Counted from the first letter of the stretch, positions 6,300 through 14,734 are shown. The stretch: 17,411 bases of DNA from CAYXDO01 sp964463485 (GCA_964463485.1 CAYXDO010000211.1:1-17411); one strand, 5' to 3'. Notes: generated by a model from the sequence alone, not told the origin. Made by a program: numbers and translations.

Positions 6300-8164
6300 G
6301 CGCCGTTCGAGCGTCCCATCGAGCTTTCGAGCTCGCGCCGTTTGCGCTCGCGATCGGAGCGTACGGGTGGGTTGCGCCGGCAGGCGGAATCGCCGCGGGG
6401 TTGTTCTTGCTGCTGAGCTTCGCGGTGGGTCCGCGAGTGACTTTGGATCTCCTGGCGCAGATCGCGCTGTCGCTCGTGGGCTTGATCTCGGGCGTCTTGA
6501 TGGTGACCTACGTTCTGCCGAAGCCGCCCGGCCCACTCTCTTGGTCGGCGTTGACGCTGGGGGCGCTCCTGGCCGGCGCTCTGCGATTCGTGTTGAAGGG
6601 TCCGGCGGGCGGACCGAAGGTTACTCAGGCCTTTGCGTTGGCCGCGTTCTCGGCCACCGGCGGGTACAGGACGCCTGAATTTCCGTACGTGCTCGTGCTC
6701 TTCGTCGTCGTCCTGAGTTTGACGGTTTGGAGGCTCGAGCCGGGGAGGCCGGGGATTCGGGAGCTTGGGGTGCGAGAGTGGGTGGGTTTGGGGGCGGGGT
6801 CGTTCGTGGCTGCGGCCGTTGGGCTGGGTGCCGCGGCGGCGCTTCCTCCGTTACACGATCGCGTCCTTGCAGTGGCCGAGAGGTTTTATACGTTTCAGTC
6901 TGCGGGCTTCGATCCCCAGATCTCGCTCGGCCAGATGCGTGACCAAGTGAAGAGGACTCGGCGCGTGCTGAGAGTCTTCGGGGAGAATCCAGGGCACTTG
7001 CGCGGGATCGTATACTCGCGCTATCGAGCGGGCCGCTGGAGCTCCGCGCCTGGGGCGCTCGTGCCCGTCCCGCTGAAGAGCGCTCGGGAGACCGCGACGA
7101 CGGAGGTGGTCGAGCTCTTGCGACACGAGCAACTCTTCGTTCCCCTGGAGGCCAGCGCGCTCGGAGGACTCACGGAGAAGGCGCACGCGAACGCGATGGG
7201 TGTCTTGCTGGCCGAGCCCACCGACGATCGAGTGTGGTTTCGCGTCGAGCGCAAGGTCGGTGCGGGCCGCCCTCCGGTCGCGGATCCGGGGCCTACTGAC
7301 ATCGATGTTCCGGAGACGATTCGACCCGAGCTCGAAGGCGTGGCGGCGCGGATGGCGGGCACGGCGTCGAGCGCGCTCGAGCTGGCCGGCGCGATCGAGC
7401 GGGGACTCTCCGACGGCTTCGAGTACTCGCTCGATTTTCAGAGGACTGACGGAGTCGATCCAGTGATCGACTTTCTCACGAAACATCGAGAAGGCCATTG
7501 CGAGTACTTCGCGACGGCGATGGTCCTGTTGCTGCGGACCCGCGGGGTTCCGGCGCGGATGGTGGGTGGGTTCTTGGTCACCGAGCAGAGTCCGCTTGGA
7601 GGTTATTTTCTCGTGCGGGACTCGAACGCCCACGCGTGGGTGGAGGCGTTCATCGAGGGGTCGTGGCGGACTTTGGATCCGACGCCGGCGGGGGCGTTGC
7701 GGGACCAGATGCCGTCCGAGATGGATTTGGCCACGAGCTTGTTGGATGGGTTGGTCGTGGGTCTGGCGGGGATACCGAGATGGTTCAAGGCTCGGACGGT
7801 GGGGGAGCTAGGGGCCACGGCGCTCGGCTTGCTGGCGTTGTGGGCGGTGTATCGCGTGCTGCGGCGGGGCGCCCGCGAGAAGGTCAAGCAGTTCGAGGAG
7901 GACGCGCCGCTGCCCTGCCTCGATCGACTCATGGCGCGGATCGAGCGGTCGGGGTTGCGGAGGTTACCGAGCGAGAGTTTGGAGGCGTTTGCGCTTCGGG
8001 TCGGAGAGAGTCCGTTGGGCCAGGAGCCGGTCGACTTGCTGATGAGCTACGCGGCGCTCCGTTACGGGCGAGTGGGCGAGCGGGGTGAGTTGGAGGCCAA
8101 GATCGAGGCGTGGGTTACGAAGTCGGCGGAGGAGCGAGTCGCGGACCGGGAACGCGGAACTTAG
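6296..8164 (+). CDS. Membrane transglutaminase-like protein (DUF3488-TGase-DUF4129, TgpA-like)
   Basis: A 622-residue membrane protein with several N-terminal transmembrane helices (about residues 10-190, DUF3488-like). A periplasmic transglutaminase-like cysteine-protease fold follows. The triad is complete: Cys402 in GHCEYFATAM, His446 in NAHAWVEA and Asp461 in LDPTP. A further membrane helix lies at about 505-522, and a cytosolic DUF4129-like tail carries the conserved LRRLPSESLEAFALRV-type motif. The start is GTG 6296, overlapping the DUF58 stop as GTGA. Proteins of this class catalyse acyl-transfer or proteolysis at the cell surface; TgpA of Pseudomonas is essential, but the natural substrate is unclear. 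With MoxR and DUF58 it forms a standard three-gene unit. Its TAG stop shares bases with the stop of the convergent kinase gene. Confidence 0.93.
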   Translation: MSAVRASHRAFELAPFALAIGAYGWVAPAGGIAAGLFLLLSFAVGPRVTLDLLAQIALSLVGLISGVLMVTYVLPKPPGPLSWSALTLGALLAGALRFVLKGPAGGPKVTQAFALAAFSATGGYRTPEFPYVLVLFVVVLSLTVWRLEPGRPGIRELGVREWVGLGAGSFVAAAVGLGAAAALPPLHDRVLAVAERFYTFQSAGFDPQISLGQMRDQVKRTRRVLRVFGENPGHLRGIVYSRYRAGRWSSAPGALVPVPLKSARETATTEVVELLRHEQLFVPLEASALGGLTEKAHANAMGVLLAEPTDDRVWFRVERKVGAGRPPVADPGPTDIDVPETIRPELEGVAARMAGTASSALELAGAIERGLSDGFEYSLDFQRTDGVDPVIDFLTKHREGHCEYFATAMVLLLRTRGVPARMVGGFLVTEQSPLGGYFLVRDSNAHAWVEAFIEGSWRTLDPTPAGALRDQMPSEMDLATSLLDGLVVGLAGIPRWFKARTVGELGATALGLLALWAVYRVLRRGAREKVKQFEEDAPLPCLDRLMARIERSGLRRLPSESLEAFALRVGESPLGQEPVDLLMSYAALRYGRVGERGELEAKIEAWVTKSAEERVADRERGT

Positions 8165-10425
8165 CTGGTTCCGCCCGGGTTGGCTAGGTCGAACTGGTAT
8201 CTCAGGGTCTTGTTTGGTTCGACCCGGATGACTTTTTCGACGGAGATGTTGGCCTCTTTGTTGTCGGCTCGTATTTTGAGGCAGCCCGACGGGAGCTTGA
8301 TCTTGGCGAGCGGGGTCTCGCCGAGCTTCTTGTCGCCGTAAAAGATGGTCGAGTAGGGCTCGGTGTTGATGGTCACGAAGCCCGGCGGTTGATCGGGGAG
8401 GATGATACAGTCGCCGCTCTGGGCGGGCTGCTTGGGTTTGGGGGGTTCGGTGTTGCCGCCGGTGTTGACGCGGGTGCCACCGGTGGAGCCACCGGCAAAG
8501 GATTGACGAGGAGGCGGACCTTTTTCGCAGCGCAGGGAGACGATGGTGTCGCGGTTCGCTTCGACGGTGATGCTGGCGGGGTCGGAGGTGCAGCGGTAAC
8601 CGTCGAGGACGCCTTCGACCTTTTTGGGACCGGGCTCGAGCTCGCGGGTTACGGCGGGTCCGTAGCCTTGTTCGATGCCGTTCACGAGGATCTTGACGCT
8701 CGAGTTGCTGTCGCCGGCGACGTTGATGATGAGTCTTCCGGGGATGGCGGTGAGTACGATGCGGAGTGGTTTGCCGTCCCACTGCGCGCCCATTTCGATC
8801 TGTTGCTCGACGGGTTTGTAGCCATCTTTTTCGAGGCGGATGGAGTACGTCTTGCTGTATTGGAGGTTGGTGAGTTGCTCGATGGGCGTCTTGGCCCACT
8901 CACCGTTTTCGAGGGGCACTCGTTTGCCGTCGACGAGGATGAGCGCGCCGGAGGGGGTCGAGTCGATCTCGATTTTTCCGACCTGAGTCTTCGGGGTGTC
9001 GGCCGGCTTCACGGCGGTGGCTGGTTTGCTGAAGATTTCGATGTACAGGTAGATGCCGGCGAGGACGATGACGAGCGTGGCGACGATGATGACGAGCATC
9101 GGCGCTTTGCTGCGGGTGTCGACCAGGGCGGACTGGGACATCATTTGTGACTGGCTTTGGAACGGGAGCATGCCGGAGGTGCTCGGGTAGAGGCCTCCTG
9201 TGAGTTGTCCAGGGTGAGGCATGCCTGGGACGTAGCCGGGGCCGCCGGCGACGGCGGGCGCGTTGAGTCCTCGGACTTGGACCGAGGGTTGGCGTCCGTG
9301 GACGACCTTTCGTTTGGTGCCGTTCTTTGCGGCGATGGCCTGTTCGGTGCTTTCGTCGTCGCCGAAGGCGGTCTCGAGATCTTCTCTCGAGGCGAGCTCC
9401 ATGATCTGGCGTTTCTCTTCGATTTTGTCGCCGAAGAGGCTGCGCATGTACTCCGCGATGTCGGCGTTGCTGGAGCTTGCGCCGTCACGTCGGAGGTAGT
9501 CGTCGAGGGCGAGGGCGAACTCTTGACCCGTCTGGTAGCGATCCTCTCGATTTTTCTCGAGGGCCTTCATGATGATGCCCTCGAGCTCGGGGCTGATGCC
9601 TTCGGAGACTTCGGAAGGCGGCGTGATGCGCCGCTTCGTAATCATCTCGAGGATCATGAGCTCGGATTCGTGTTTGAAGAGTCGTTTGCCGGTGCAGAGC
9701 TCGTAGCAGACGATGCCCAAGGCGAAGACGTCGGACCGCATGTCGACGTGTTCGCCGAGGCACTGTTCCGGGCTCATGTAGCTGAATTTTCCTTTCAGCA
9801 TGCCGGTCTTGGTGTGTTGGCTCTTGGTGGCGGCCTTGGCGATACCGAAGTCGACGACTTTGATTTCGCCTTCGTAGGTGACGAGGATGTTTTGCGGTGA
9901 GATGTCGCGGTGAACGATCTCGAGCGCTGTGCCGTCCGACTTAGTCAGATGGTGCGCGTAATTGAGCGCCTTGCAGGCGTCGGCGATGATCCGAGCGGCG
10001 AAGGTGGGGGAGAGCGGCTTCTTTCGTTTGACTCCGCGCCACGCGATGGCGGCGAGGTTCTCGCCGCTGATGAATTCCATCGCGATGTAGTAGGTGCCGT
10101 CAGCTTCACCGAAGTCGTAGACTTGGACGATGTTCGGGTGAGTGAGTTGGGCACTCATCTTGGCTTCGTCGAGGAACATGTTTCTGAACGTTTCCTCTTC
10201 GGCGAGGTGGCTCAGAATTTTCTTGATGACGACGAAGCGATTGAAGCCGGCGATGCCGCCCTGGCGAGAGAGCCAGATTTCGGCCATGCCGCCGGTGGCG
10301 AGTTTTTTGATGAGGGTGTACTTGCCGAAGCGTTTGACGGGACCGATTTGAACGGGCGATTCCCCGGCGGGGGCCCCATCCTTAGAGCCGGACGACGGCC
10401 GCTCCACTTTCGCCTGTTGAACCAC
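8161..10425 (-). CDS. Transmembrane Ser/Thr protein kinase with PEGA-like ectodomain
   Basis: A 754-residue protein with a cytosolic Hanks kinase (about 33-315), a juxtamembrane linker, one membrane helix (about 438-460) and an extracytoplasmic part of about 290 residues. Kinase motifs: glycine loop ATGGMAEIW, Lys68 in VVIKK, HRDISPQN (172-179) with catalytic Asp and metal-binding Asn but Ser for the usual Lys, DFG (192-194) and MSPEQ. The ectodomain has three β-rich units. Residues about 482-557 are a clear PEGA-type repeat (IDSTPSGALILVDG...KDGYKPV), 558-635 is a second related unit, and 680-754 is a third (INTEPYSTIFYGDKKLGETPL), reached through a Gly/Thr/Pro-rich spacer. PEGA repeats are found in surface proteins and are thought to contact the envelope, so this is a likely envelope sensor. 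The start is GTG 10425. It is divergent from the exported hydrolase gene. Confidence 0.93.
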   Translation of the reverse strand: MVQQAKVERPSSGSKDGAPAGESPVQIGPVKRFGKYTLIKKLATGGMAEIWLSRQGGIAGFNRFVVIKKILSHLAEEETFRNMFLDEAKMSAQLTHPNIVQVYDFGEADGTYYIAMEFISGENLAAIAWRGVKRKKPLSPTFAARIIADACKALNYAHHLTKSDGTALEIVHRDISPQNILVTYEGEIKVVDFGIAKAATKSQHTKTGMLKGKFSYMSPEQCLGEHVDMRSDVFALGIVCYELCTGKRLFKHESELMILEMITKRRITPPSEVSEGISPELEGIIMKALEKNREDRYQTGQEFALALDDYLRRDGASSSNADIAEYMRSLFGDKIEEKRQIMELASREDLETAFGDDESTEQAIAAKNGTKRKVVHGRQPSVQVRGLNAPAVAGGPGYVPGMPHPGQLTGGLYPSTSGMLPFQSQSQMMSQSALVDTRSKAPMLVIIVATLVIVLAGIYLYIEIFSKPATAVKPADTPKTQVGKIEIDSTPSGALILVDGKRVPLENGEWAKTPIEQLTNLQYSKTYSIRLEKDGYKPVEQQIEMGAQWDGKPLRIVLTAIPGRLIINVAGDSNSSVKILVNGIEQGYGPAVTRELEPGPKKVEGVLDGYRCTSDPASITVEANRDTIVSLRCEKGPPPRQSFAGGSTGGTRVNTGGNTEPPKPKQPAQSGDCIILPDQPPGFVTINTEPYSTIFYGDKKLGETPLAKIKLPSGCLKIRADNKEANISVEKVIRVEPNKTLRYQFDLANPGGTS

Positions 10426-10506
10426 GACGGCTTTCTGGCAAGTGTACTACGCGTGTCGACGGCTTTGTATCCAGTTCCTGTTCACGATCCGATCTCGATT
10501 CGACGG

Positions 10507-11769
10507 TTGGCTAGGAGAAGGCCGGCTGGGAGCGTGGGGTTATTGTGTGTGCTCTTGTCGTTCGGAGTATCCGTTCGAAGCGAAGCGAAGCCAGACAAGG
10601 CCCAAGCGCTCGCCAAGAAGCTGGGCGTGACCGAGAAGCCGATCGAGGAGGGGTGTAAGGACCCGAATGCTGGCGCGGCCTGCGCGAAGCGGGCGCTGGA
10701 TCGGATTCGCGGGAAGCTCGAGGTCGCGGCTGGCGGCAAGGGCGTCGCCAAGATCCTGCACCTCGGAGACTCGCACATCGCGGCGGATTACATCTCGGGC
10801 ACCGTCCGAGCGGAGCTTCAGAAGAAGTTCAAGGACGGCGGTCGTGGGTTCATCCCGGCGGACCAAAAGTCCGGCTTCGGAGGGCGGCGGCTTGGAGGGG
10901 AGCCCAAAGGTTGGGAGCGGGATCGGGTGGTCGACCTCGAGTCGAACGCTGGCCGCAACTACGGCTTCTCGGGGACTGCTTACACCTCCAAGGACAAGGA
11001 CGCGGAGCTCACGTACGAGCTCGCTGCGGGAGAGAAGCGAGTCGGCGTTTGGTATCAGCAGACGCCAGAGGGCGGCAAGGCGAAGCTGTTGGTGGGCAAG
11101 ACCGTGGTCGGCGAGCTCGACGCCCGCGGAGACGAGCAGAGCACGATGAAGAGCTTCTCGCTCAAGGCTCCGGCGAAGAAGGGCAACAAGTTGGTGATCA
11201 AAGCAGATGGACCGAACGTGCGAGTGTTCGGGTTGTCTTTCGAGACCGAGAAGAACGGGCTGCAGTGGATCTCGATCGGACCGGTGGGCGCGGACGCGAA
11301 GGTCTACTTGCAGCTCGGGCAGAAGAGCTTCGAACAGAACCTGAAGCAGCTCGATCCAGATCTGGTGATCTTGATGGTCGGCGGGAACGATGCGCTCAAG
11401 ATGCGCAAAGGCCGGACGGACATGGATCGCGTGACGAAGGACCACGCCGACGTGCTCTTCAATCTTCGGCGCTATCTGCCCGACAGCGACTGTTTGGTGT
11501 GGTCGCCGATGGATGCGGGCGTGAAGGAAGACGGCAAGGTCGTGAGCAAGGCGCTGCTCAAAGAAGTTCGGGACATGCAGCGGGAGCTCGCGGTGAAGAA
11601 CGGCTGTGCGTTTTGGGATCTGTACGAGGCGATGGGGGGTGAGGGCTCGATCGCGCGGTGGGTTTCGTCGGGCGTGATGAACGAAGATCTCGTGCATCCG
11701 AAAGCGGCGGCGGCGGAGGCGCTCGGGCGGATGTTCGTCGAGCCGTTCGTCAAGGCGACGGCCAACTGA
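10507..11769 (+). CDS. Exported SGNH/GDSL-family hydrolase
   Basis: A secreted or periplasmic esterase-type SGNH hydrolase of about 420 residues. With TTG 10507 the N-terminus is a compact signal peptide: basic ARRRP, a hydrophobic VGLLCVLLSFGV core, then VRSEA before a likely cut. GTG 10453 is an alternative start that adds 18 residues. Catalytic blocks: block I HLGDSHIA with Ser89, block III GGND with Asn294, and block V DLVHP with Asp394 and His397. About 200 residues between blocks I and III form a Gly/Lys-rich, β-strand-like insertion, probably a carbohydrate-binding or jelly-roll module. The GDSHIxAD form recalls SGNH proteins that act on cell-wall or polysaccharide O-acyl groups. The substrate is not proven. 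The frame continues open upstream to 9910, but that part is antisense to the kinase gene and is not coding. Confidence 0.85.
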   Translation: MARRRPAGSVGLLCVLLSFGVSVRSEAKPDKAQALAKKLGVTEKPIEEGCKDPNAGAACAKRALDRIRGKLEVAAGGKGVAKILHLGDSHIAADYISGTVRAELQKKFKDGGRGFIPADQKSGFGGRRLGGEPKGWERDRVVDLESNAGRNYGFSGTAYTSKDKDAELTYELAAGEKRVGVWYQQTPEGGKAKLLVGKTVVGELDARGDEQSTMKSFSLKAPAKKGNKLVIKADGPNVRVFGLSFETEKNGLQWISIGPVGADAKVYLQLGQKSFEQNLKQLDPDLVILMVGGNDALKMRKGRTDMDRVTKDHADVLFNLRRYLPDSDCLVWSPMDAGVKEDGKVVSKALLKEVRDMQRELAVKNGCAFWDLYEAMGGEGSIARWVSSGVMNEDLVHPKAAAAEALGRMFVEPFVKATAN

Positions 11770-11794
11770 AGACGCAGCGGCTTTCGAGCGCCGA

Positions 11795-11827
11795 TCCCGT
11801 CGATTCCGGCTTTTTTCGAGGACGGGA
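11795..11827 (+). terminator. Weak stem-loop after the SGNH gene
   Basis: TCCCGTC (11795-11801) pairs with GACGGGA (11821-11827), a 7-bp stem with a 19-nt loop. The only T-run (six T) is inside the loop, not after the stem, so it is not a standard intrinsic terminator. Confidence 0.2.
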
Positions 11828-11898
11828 CCGGGGCGATGGTCAGAAGTCGTGCTTTGCGCTTTACGCTCGTCTTGCTGGCTGCAAGGATGCGCCGCTTT

Positions 11899-12276
11899 AT
11901 GAAGAAACTATCGTTTCTCTCCGCGGTGTTGATGTTGGGCGCTGCGTGTGGAGGCAAAGAGCTCACCTCACCGACGTCGATGCCCATCGATACGTTTGCA
12001 GCCGGCGACGTTCGGATCACGTTCGTGATGAGCGAGTGTTCGGACAGTTGCTCCGAATACGAGGCGTCGAGTTGCTCGGCGGAGGTGGACGGCGAGACGG
12101 TCACGTTCGACATCTCGGTGCCGTACGACGATCGAGCAGGCGTGGACCCCGCGACTTTGTCGGGCTGCAACCTCGTGTGTGGACCGCAGGTGATCGCGCA
12201 CTGCGATGTGACCCTCGATGCGGGGCACTACATGGTGGAAGCGGGGCGTTTTTCGGGTGAAATCCACGTCGAATGA
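11899..12276 (+). CDS. Small cysteine-rich lipoprotein of unknown function
   Basis: A 125-residue predicted lipoprotein. The start ATG 11899 (MKKLSF) is preceded by AAGGA (11883-11887) at 11 nt; the in-frame ATGs at 11836 and 11887 give poorer signal peptides. A basic start, the hydrophobic LSAVLMLG and the lipobox-like GAAC put the lipid anchor at Cys17. The mature part is about 108 residues with exactly six further cysteines in two identically spaced groups, C47-x3-C51-x7-C59 and C90-x3-C94-x7-C102. Each group is followed by a short β-strand-like segment. This suggests an internally duplicated, disulphide-stapled domain working outside the inner membrane. I recognise no family. It lies between the exported hydrolase and a membrane kinase on the same strand, with gaps of about 130 and 90 bp. 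Confidence 0.8.
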   Translation: MKKLSFLSAVLMLGAACGGKELTSPTSMPIDTFAAGDVRITFVMSECSDSCSEYEASSCSAEVDGETVTFDISVPYDDRAGVDPATLSGCNLVCGPQVIAHCDVTLDAGHYMVEAGRFSGEIHVE

Positions 12277-12283
12277 GCATCGA

Positions 12284-12304
12284 GCGGGTCTCGAACTGGC
12301 CCGC
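12284..12304 (+). terminator. GC-rich hairpin after the lipoprotein gene
   Basis: GCGGGTC (12284-12290) pairs with GGCCCGC (12298-12304), including one G-U pair, around a 7-nt loop. It starts 8 nt after the lipoprotein stop. No U-tract follows, so termination is possible but unproven. Confidence 0.3.
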
Positions 12305-12328
12305 CTGCCGTTCTCCCGCTAAAGTTGA

Positions 12329-12349
12329 CGGGGCTCAGGGCGCGCCCCG
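12329..12349 (+). promoter_or_regulatory. Leader hairpin before the fourth kinase gene
   Basis: CGGGGC (12329-12334) pairs with GCCCCG (12344-12349) around a 9-nt loop, 15 nt upstream of the kinase ATG at 12365. A TTGACG -35-like box overlaps its 5' edge (12325-12330), but no matching -10 box is seen. The hairpin may affect ribosome access, since the start has no strong ribosome-binding site. It may also be only a product of high GC. Confidence 0.2.
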
Positions 12350-12364
12350 AAGCCGCTGAACGAG

Positions 12365-14728
12365 ATGGCCAAGCAGCTCGAAGACGCCTTCCGACAGGCC
12401 ATTTTGGGACCTGCTTCGGCGGGCGTCTTGTCGCCCACGCAGGAACGCAAGTCCTACGGCCCCTATGAGGTCGTCGCGTCGATTGGTCGCGGCGGCATGG
12501 GCGAGATTTATCTGGCTCGGCGCACGGACACGGGGCTCGAGGTCCGATTCATCGCGCTGAAGGTGCTGTCCGACGAGGTCGAGGGCGACGACGAGATCAT
12601 CGCCATGTTCATCGATGAAGCGTCGATCATGGCTCAGATCGACCATCCCAACGTGTTGCGGGTCTTCGACTTCGGGACCGAAGGCACGACACATTATCTG
12701 TCGATGGAATATCTCGCGGGCCGTCCGCTCGTCCGCGTGATGATCGACGCCTACGCGGGAGGTCGAGGGCTGAGCTACGCGGCCGTGGCGGCGATCGGGA
12801 TCGGCGCGGCGCGGGGCCTGGATGCGGCGCACCGAGCCAAGACCAAGGGTGGCGCACCGCTCGACGTGATTCACCGCGACATTTCTCCACAGAACATCTT
12901 CATCACGTATGACGGGACGCCGAAGGTCATCGACTTCGGCGTGGCGCGGGCGTCGGAGCGCATGGCGAAGACCGTGGCCGGCCAGCTCAAAGGGAAGGCG
13001 GCGTACATGTCGCCGGAGCAGGTGACCGGCAAGCAGATCGATCAGCGCACCGACGTCTTTTCCTTGGGGGCGTGTCTTTGGGAGATGGCGGCGGGTCGGC
13101 GTTTGTTTCGACGGCAGACGGATTTCGACACGATGGTGGCGGTGACCGAAGGGCCGATCGTGTCGCCCTCGGGCCTGCGAGGGAATGTCGATCGGGAGCT
13201 CGACGCGGTCGTCTTGCAGGCGTTGGCGAGGGACCGGGAGAAGCGGACGCAGAATGCCGCGGATCTCGAAAAAAACCTCGTGGGATATGCGGCCCGGAAA
13301 GGTTTTCCGACGGACGGCTCGGCGCTCGCGGAGCTCATGGAAGCGATTTACGGACGAGAGGCGAGGGAAGAGACGGCGTTGATCGAGAGTCTTCGCGAGC
13401 GATTCGCGACGGAGGCCGAAGCCTACGCGCTCAGGGAGTTGTCAGGCATCTCGCCGCGAGCTGCGCACGGAGAGCTGACGATCATGGGTCGCTCGGACCT
13501 CGAGGAGCTCGATCACTTTGGAGGGGCTACGGACTCGATGCCAGCGGTTCCGGTCGCGCCGCCGCCGTCGGACGATGACGAGGTCCGAACGGTCACCTTC
13601 GATGCGAGCAAACATTTGCGGCGCTTCGAGGTGGAGAACACGGACGAGGAGCTCGAAGGCGAAGACGACAGTCTGGCGACGTTGACGCCGGAGTCGGGGC
13701 TCCGGCCGTTGCCTCCGGTGTCGGAGCGAGAGCCCGTGGATGCGACCGAGTTGGCGCCCAGACCTCCTTCTGCTGCGCCGGTGGCGCTGATCAAAGAAGA
13801 CGAAGATACCGCGGACGACGATGAGACGGCGGGCCAGGCGCCCTTGCCGCTCAAGGCGTTGGAGGCGCAGAGTCTGGCACAAGCGCGCGCCTACGATGGG
13901 GCTCCTCTCGTCGAGGTTCAGACCGAAGTTGGGCTGCGTTCCGCGTACGGGCTGGCGATCTTCGCGGGTGGGAGCCTGCTGGTGGGGTTGGGCATCGCGT
14001 ACCTTGCGGTCGGCAGGCGTTCGGATCCGCCGCCAAAGCCCGTGGATCCGCCGAGCACGGCGGCCGATCCGCCCAAGCCAGGACCGGCGCTGCCCGTGGC
14101 GCTGACGACCACGATCGAAGACGTGTTGGAGCGGACGGGCGCGGACGTGACGATCGAGTCCGACGGGCAGAAGCGAACCTTGAGAGACCGTCAAGGCGGC
14201 GTGTTGGTCGTCGGTCCGGACGCAAACCTTCGCGCGTTCAAGACCGCGACGGCAGACGGTTGGATCGTCACCTCGAGCGCCAAGGCTGGCGCGAAGATCG
14301 GGTGGATCGGGACGGTCAGAGGGAGTCCGTGGCGCGTCAGACCGCTGTCCATCAACGACTGCAACGCGACGGCGCGGATCGGACAAGGCGGCATCGAGAT
14401 CGTCTATCCCGAGAAGTCGGTCGTGCTTCCCGAAGGTGGAGGGCTCCTGAAGACGCTGTCCTTCGAAAAGCCCGTGTTTGCCACGCGGCTCGAGCTCAAG
14501 TCGTTTGGGCTGGCGCTGGGAAAGGAGGATTCGACGCGTGTGGGCGAGGTCTGCAGCCGGGGCTTTGGCAAGGATCGCGTGGTGGTGTCGAGGGTGCCTC
14601 CCGGTGAGTTTGCGTTCGTCTGGGTGGGCCGGGATCCCAAGGATCAGCTCGTGACCGCGAACGTGAGCGTGAGTGTCCCGTCCGAAGGGCCCGACACGAT
14701 CGACGTGGCGGCGCCCAAGTCGAAGTGA
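12365..14728 (+). CDS. Transmembrane Ser/Thr protein kinase with unrecognised ectodomain
   Basis: A 787-residue protein. The Hanks kinase domain spans about 33-315: glycine loop GRGGMGEIY (G41, G43, G46), Lys66 in ALK, HRDISPQN (170-177, Ser for the usual Lys), DFG 190-192 and YMSPEQ. A long acidic and Pro-rich cytosolic linker follows (about 370-520), rich in Glu/Asp and Thr and a possible phosphorylation platform. Then come one membrane helix (about 525-548), a Pro/Lys spacer and an extracytoplasmic C-terminal domain of about 210 residues. That domain is β-rich and has two cysteines (NDCNA and EVCSRG) that could form a disulphide. It matches no sensor domain I know (not PASTA, PEGA, WD40 or TPR). 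The ATG at 12365 is supported by conserved kinase spacing. It probably senses an envelope cue. Confidence 0.92.
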   Translation: MAKQLEDAFRQAILGPASAGVLSPTQERKSYGPYEVVASIGRGGMGEIYLARRTDTGLEVRFIALKVLSDEVEGDDEIIAMFIDEASIMAQIDHPNVLRVFDFGTEGTTHYLSMEYLAGRPLVRVMIDAYAGGRGLSYAAVAAIGIGAARGLDAAHRAKTKGGAPLDVIHRDISPQNIFITYDGTPKVIDFGVARASERMAKTVAGQLKGKAAYMSPEQVTGKQIDQRTDVFSLGACLWEMAAGRRLFRRQTDFDTMVAVTEGPIVSPSGLRGNVDRELDAVVLQALARDREKRTQNAADLEKNLVGYAARKGFPTDGSALAELMEAIYGREAREETALIESLRERFATEAEAYALRELSGISPRAAHGELTIMGRSDLEELDHFGGATDSMPAVPVAPPPSDDDEVRTVTFDASKHLRRFEVENTDEELEGEDDSLATLTPESGLRPLPPVSEREPVDATELAPRPPSAAPVALIKEDEDTADDDETAGQAPLPLKALEAQSLAQARAYDGAPLVEVQTEVGLRSAYGLAIFAGGSLLVGLGIAYLAVGRRSDPPPKPVDPPSTAADPPKPGPALPVALTTTIEDVLERTGADVTIESDGQKRTLRDRQGGVLVVGPDANLRAFKTATADGWIVTSSAKAGAKIGWIGTVRGSPWRVRPLSINDCNATARIGQGGIEIVYPEKSVVLPEGGGLLKTLSFEKPVFATRLELKSFGLALGKEDSTRVGEVCSRGFGKDRVVVSRVPPGEFAFVWVGRDPKDQLVTANVSVSVPSEGPDTIDVAAPKSK

Positions 14729-14734
14729 GAATCT

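Noticed and set aside
5583..6536. Minus-strand open frame of about 317 codons under DUF58 and the transglutaminase start
   Set aside because: Arg/Pro/Gln-rich, no motifs, antisense to two well-supported genes.
9910..10452. Upstream extension of the SGNH hydrolase frame
   Set aside because: It runs antisense through the start of the PEGA kinase, and the signal peptide only begins around 10507, so the extension is not coding.
12277..12364. tRNA- or riboswitch-like structure in the gap before the fourth kinase
   Set aside because: Hairpins exist, but there is no cloverleaf, anticodon arm or conserved TΨC sequence, and the gap is too short for known large riboswitches.
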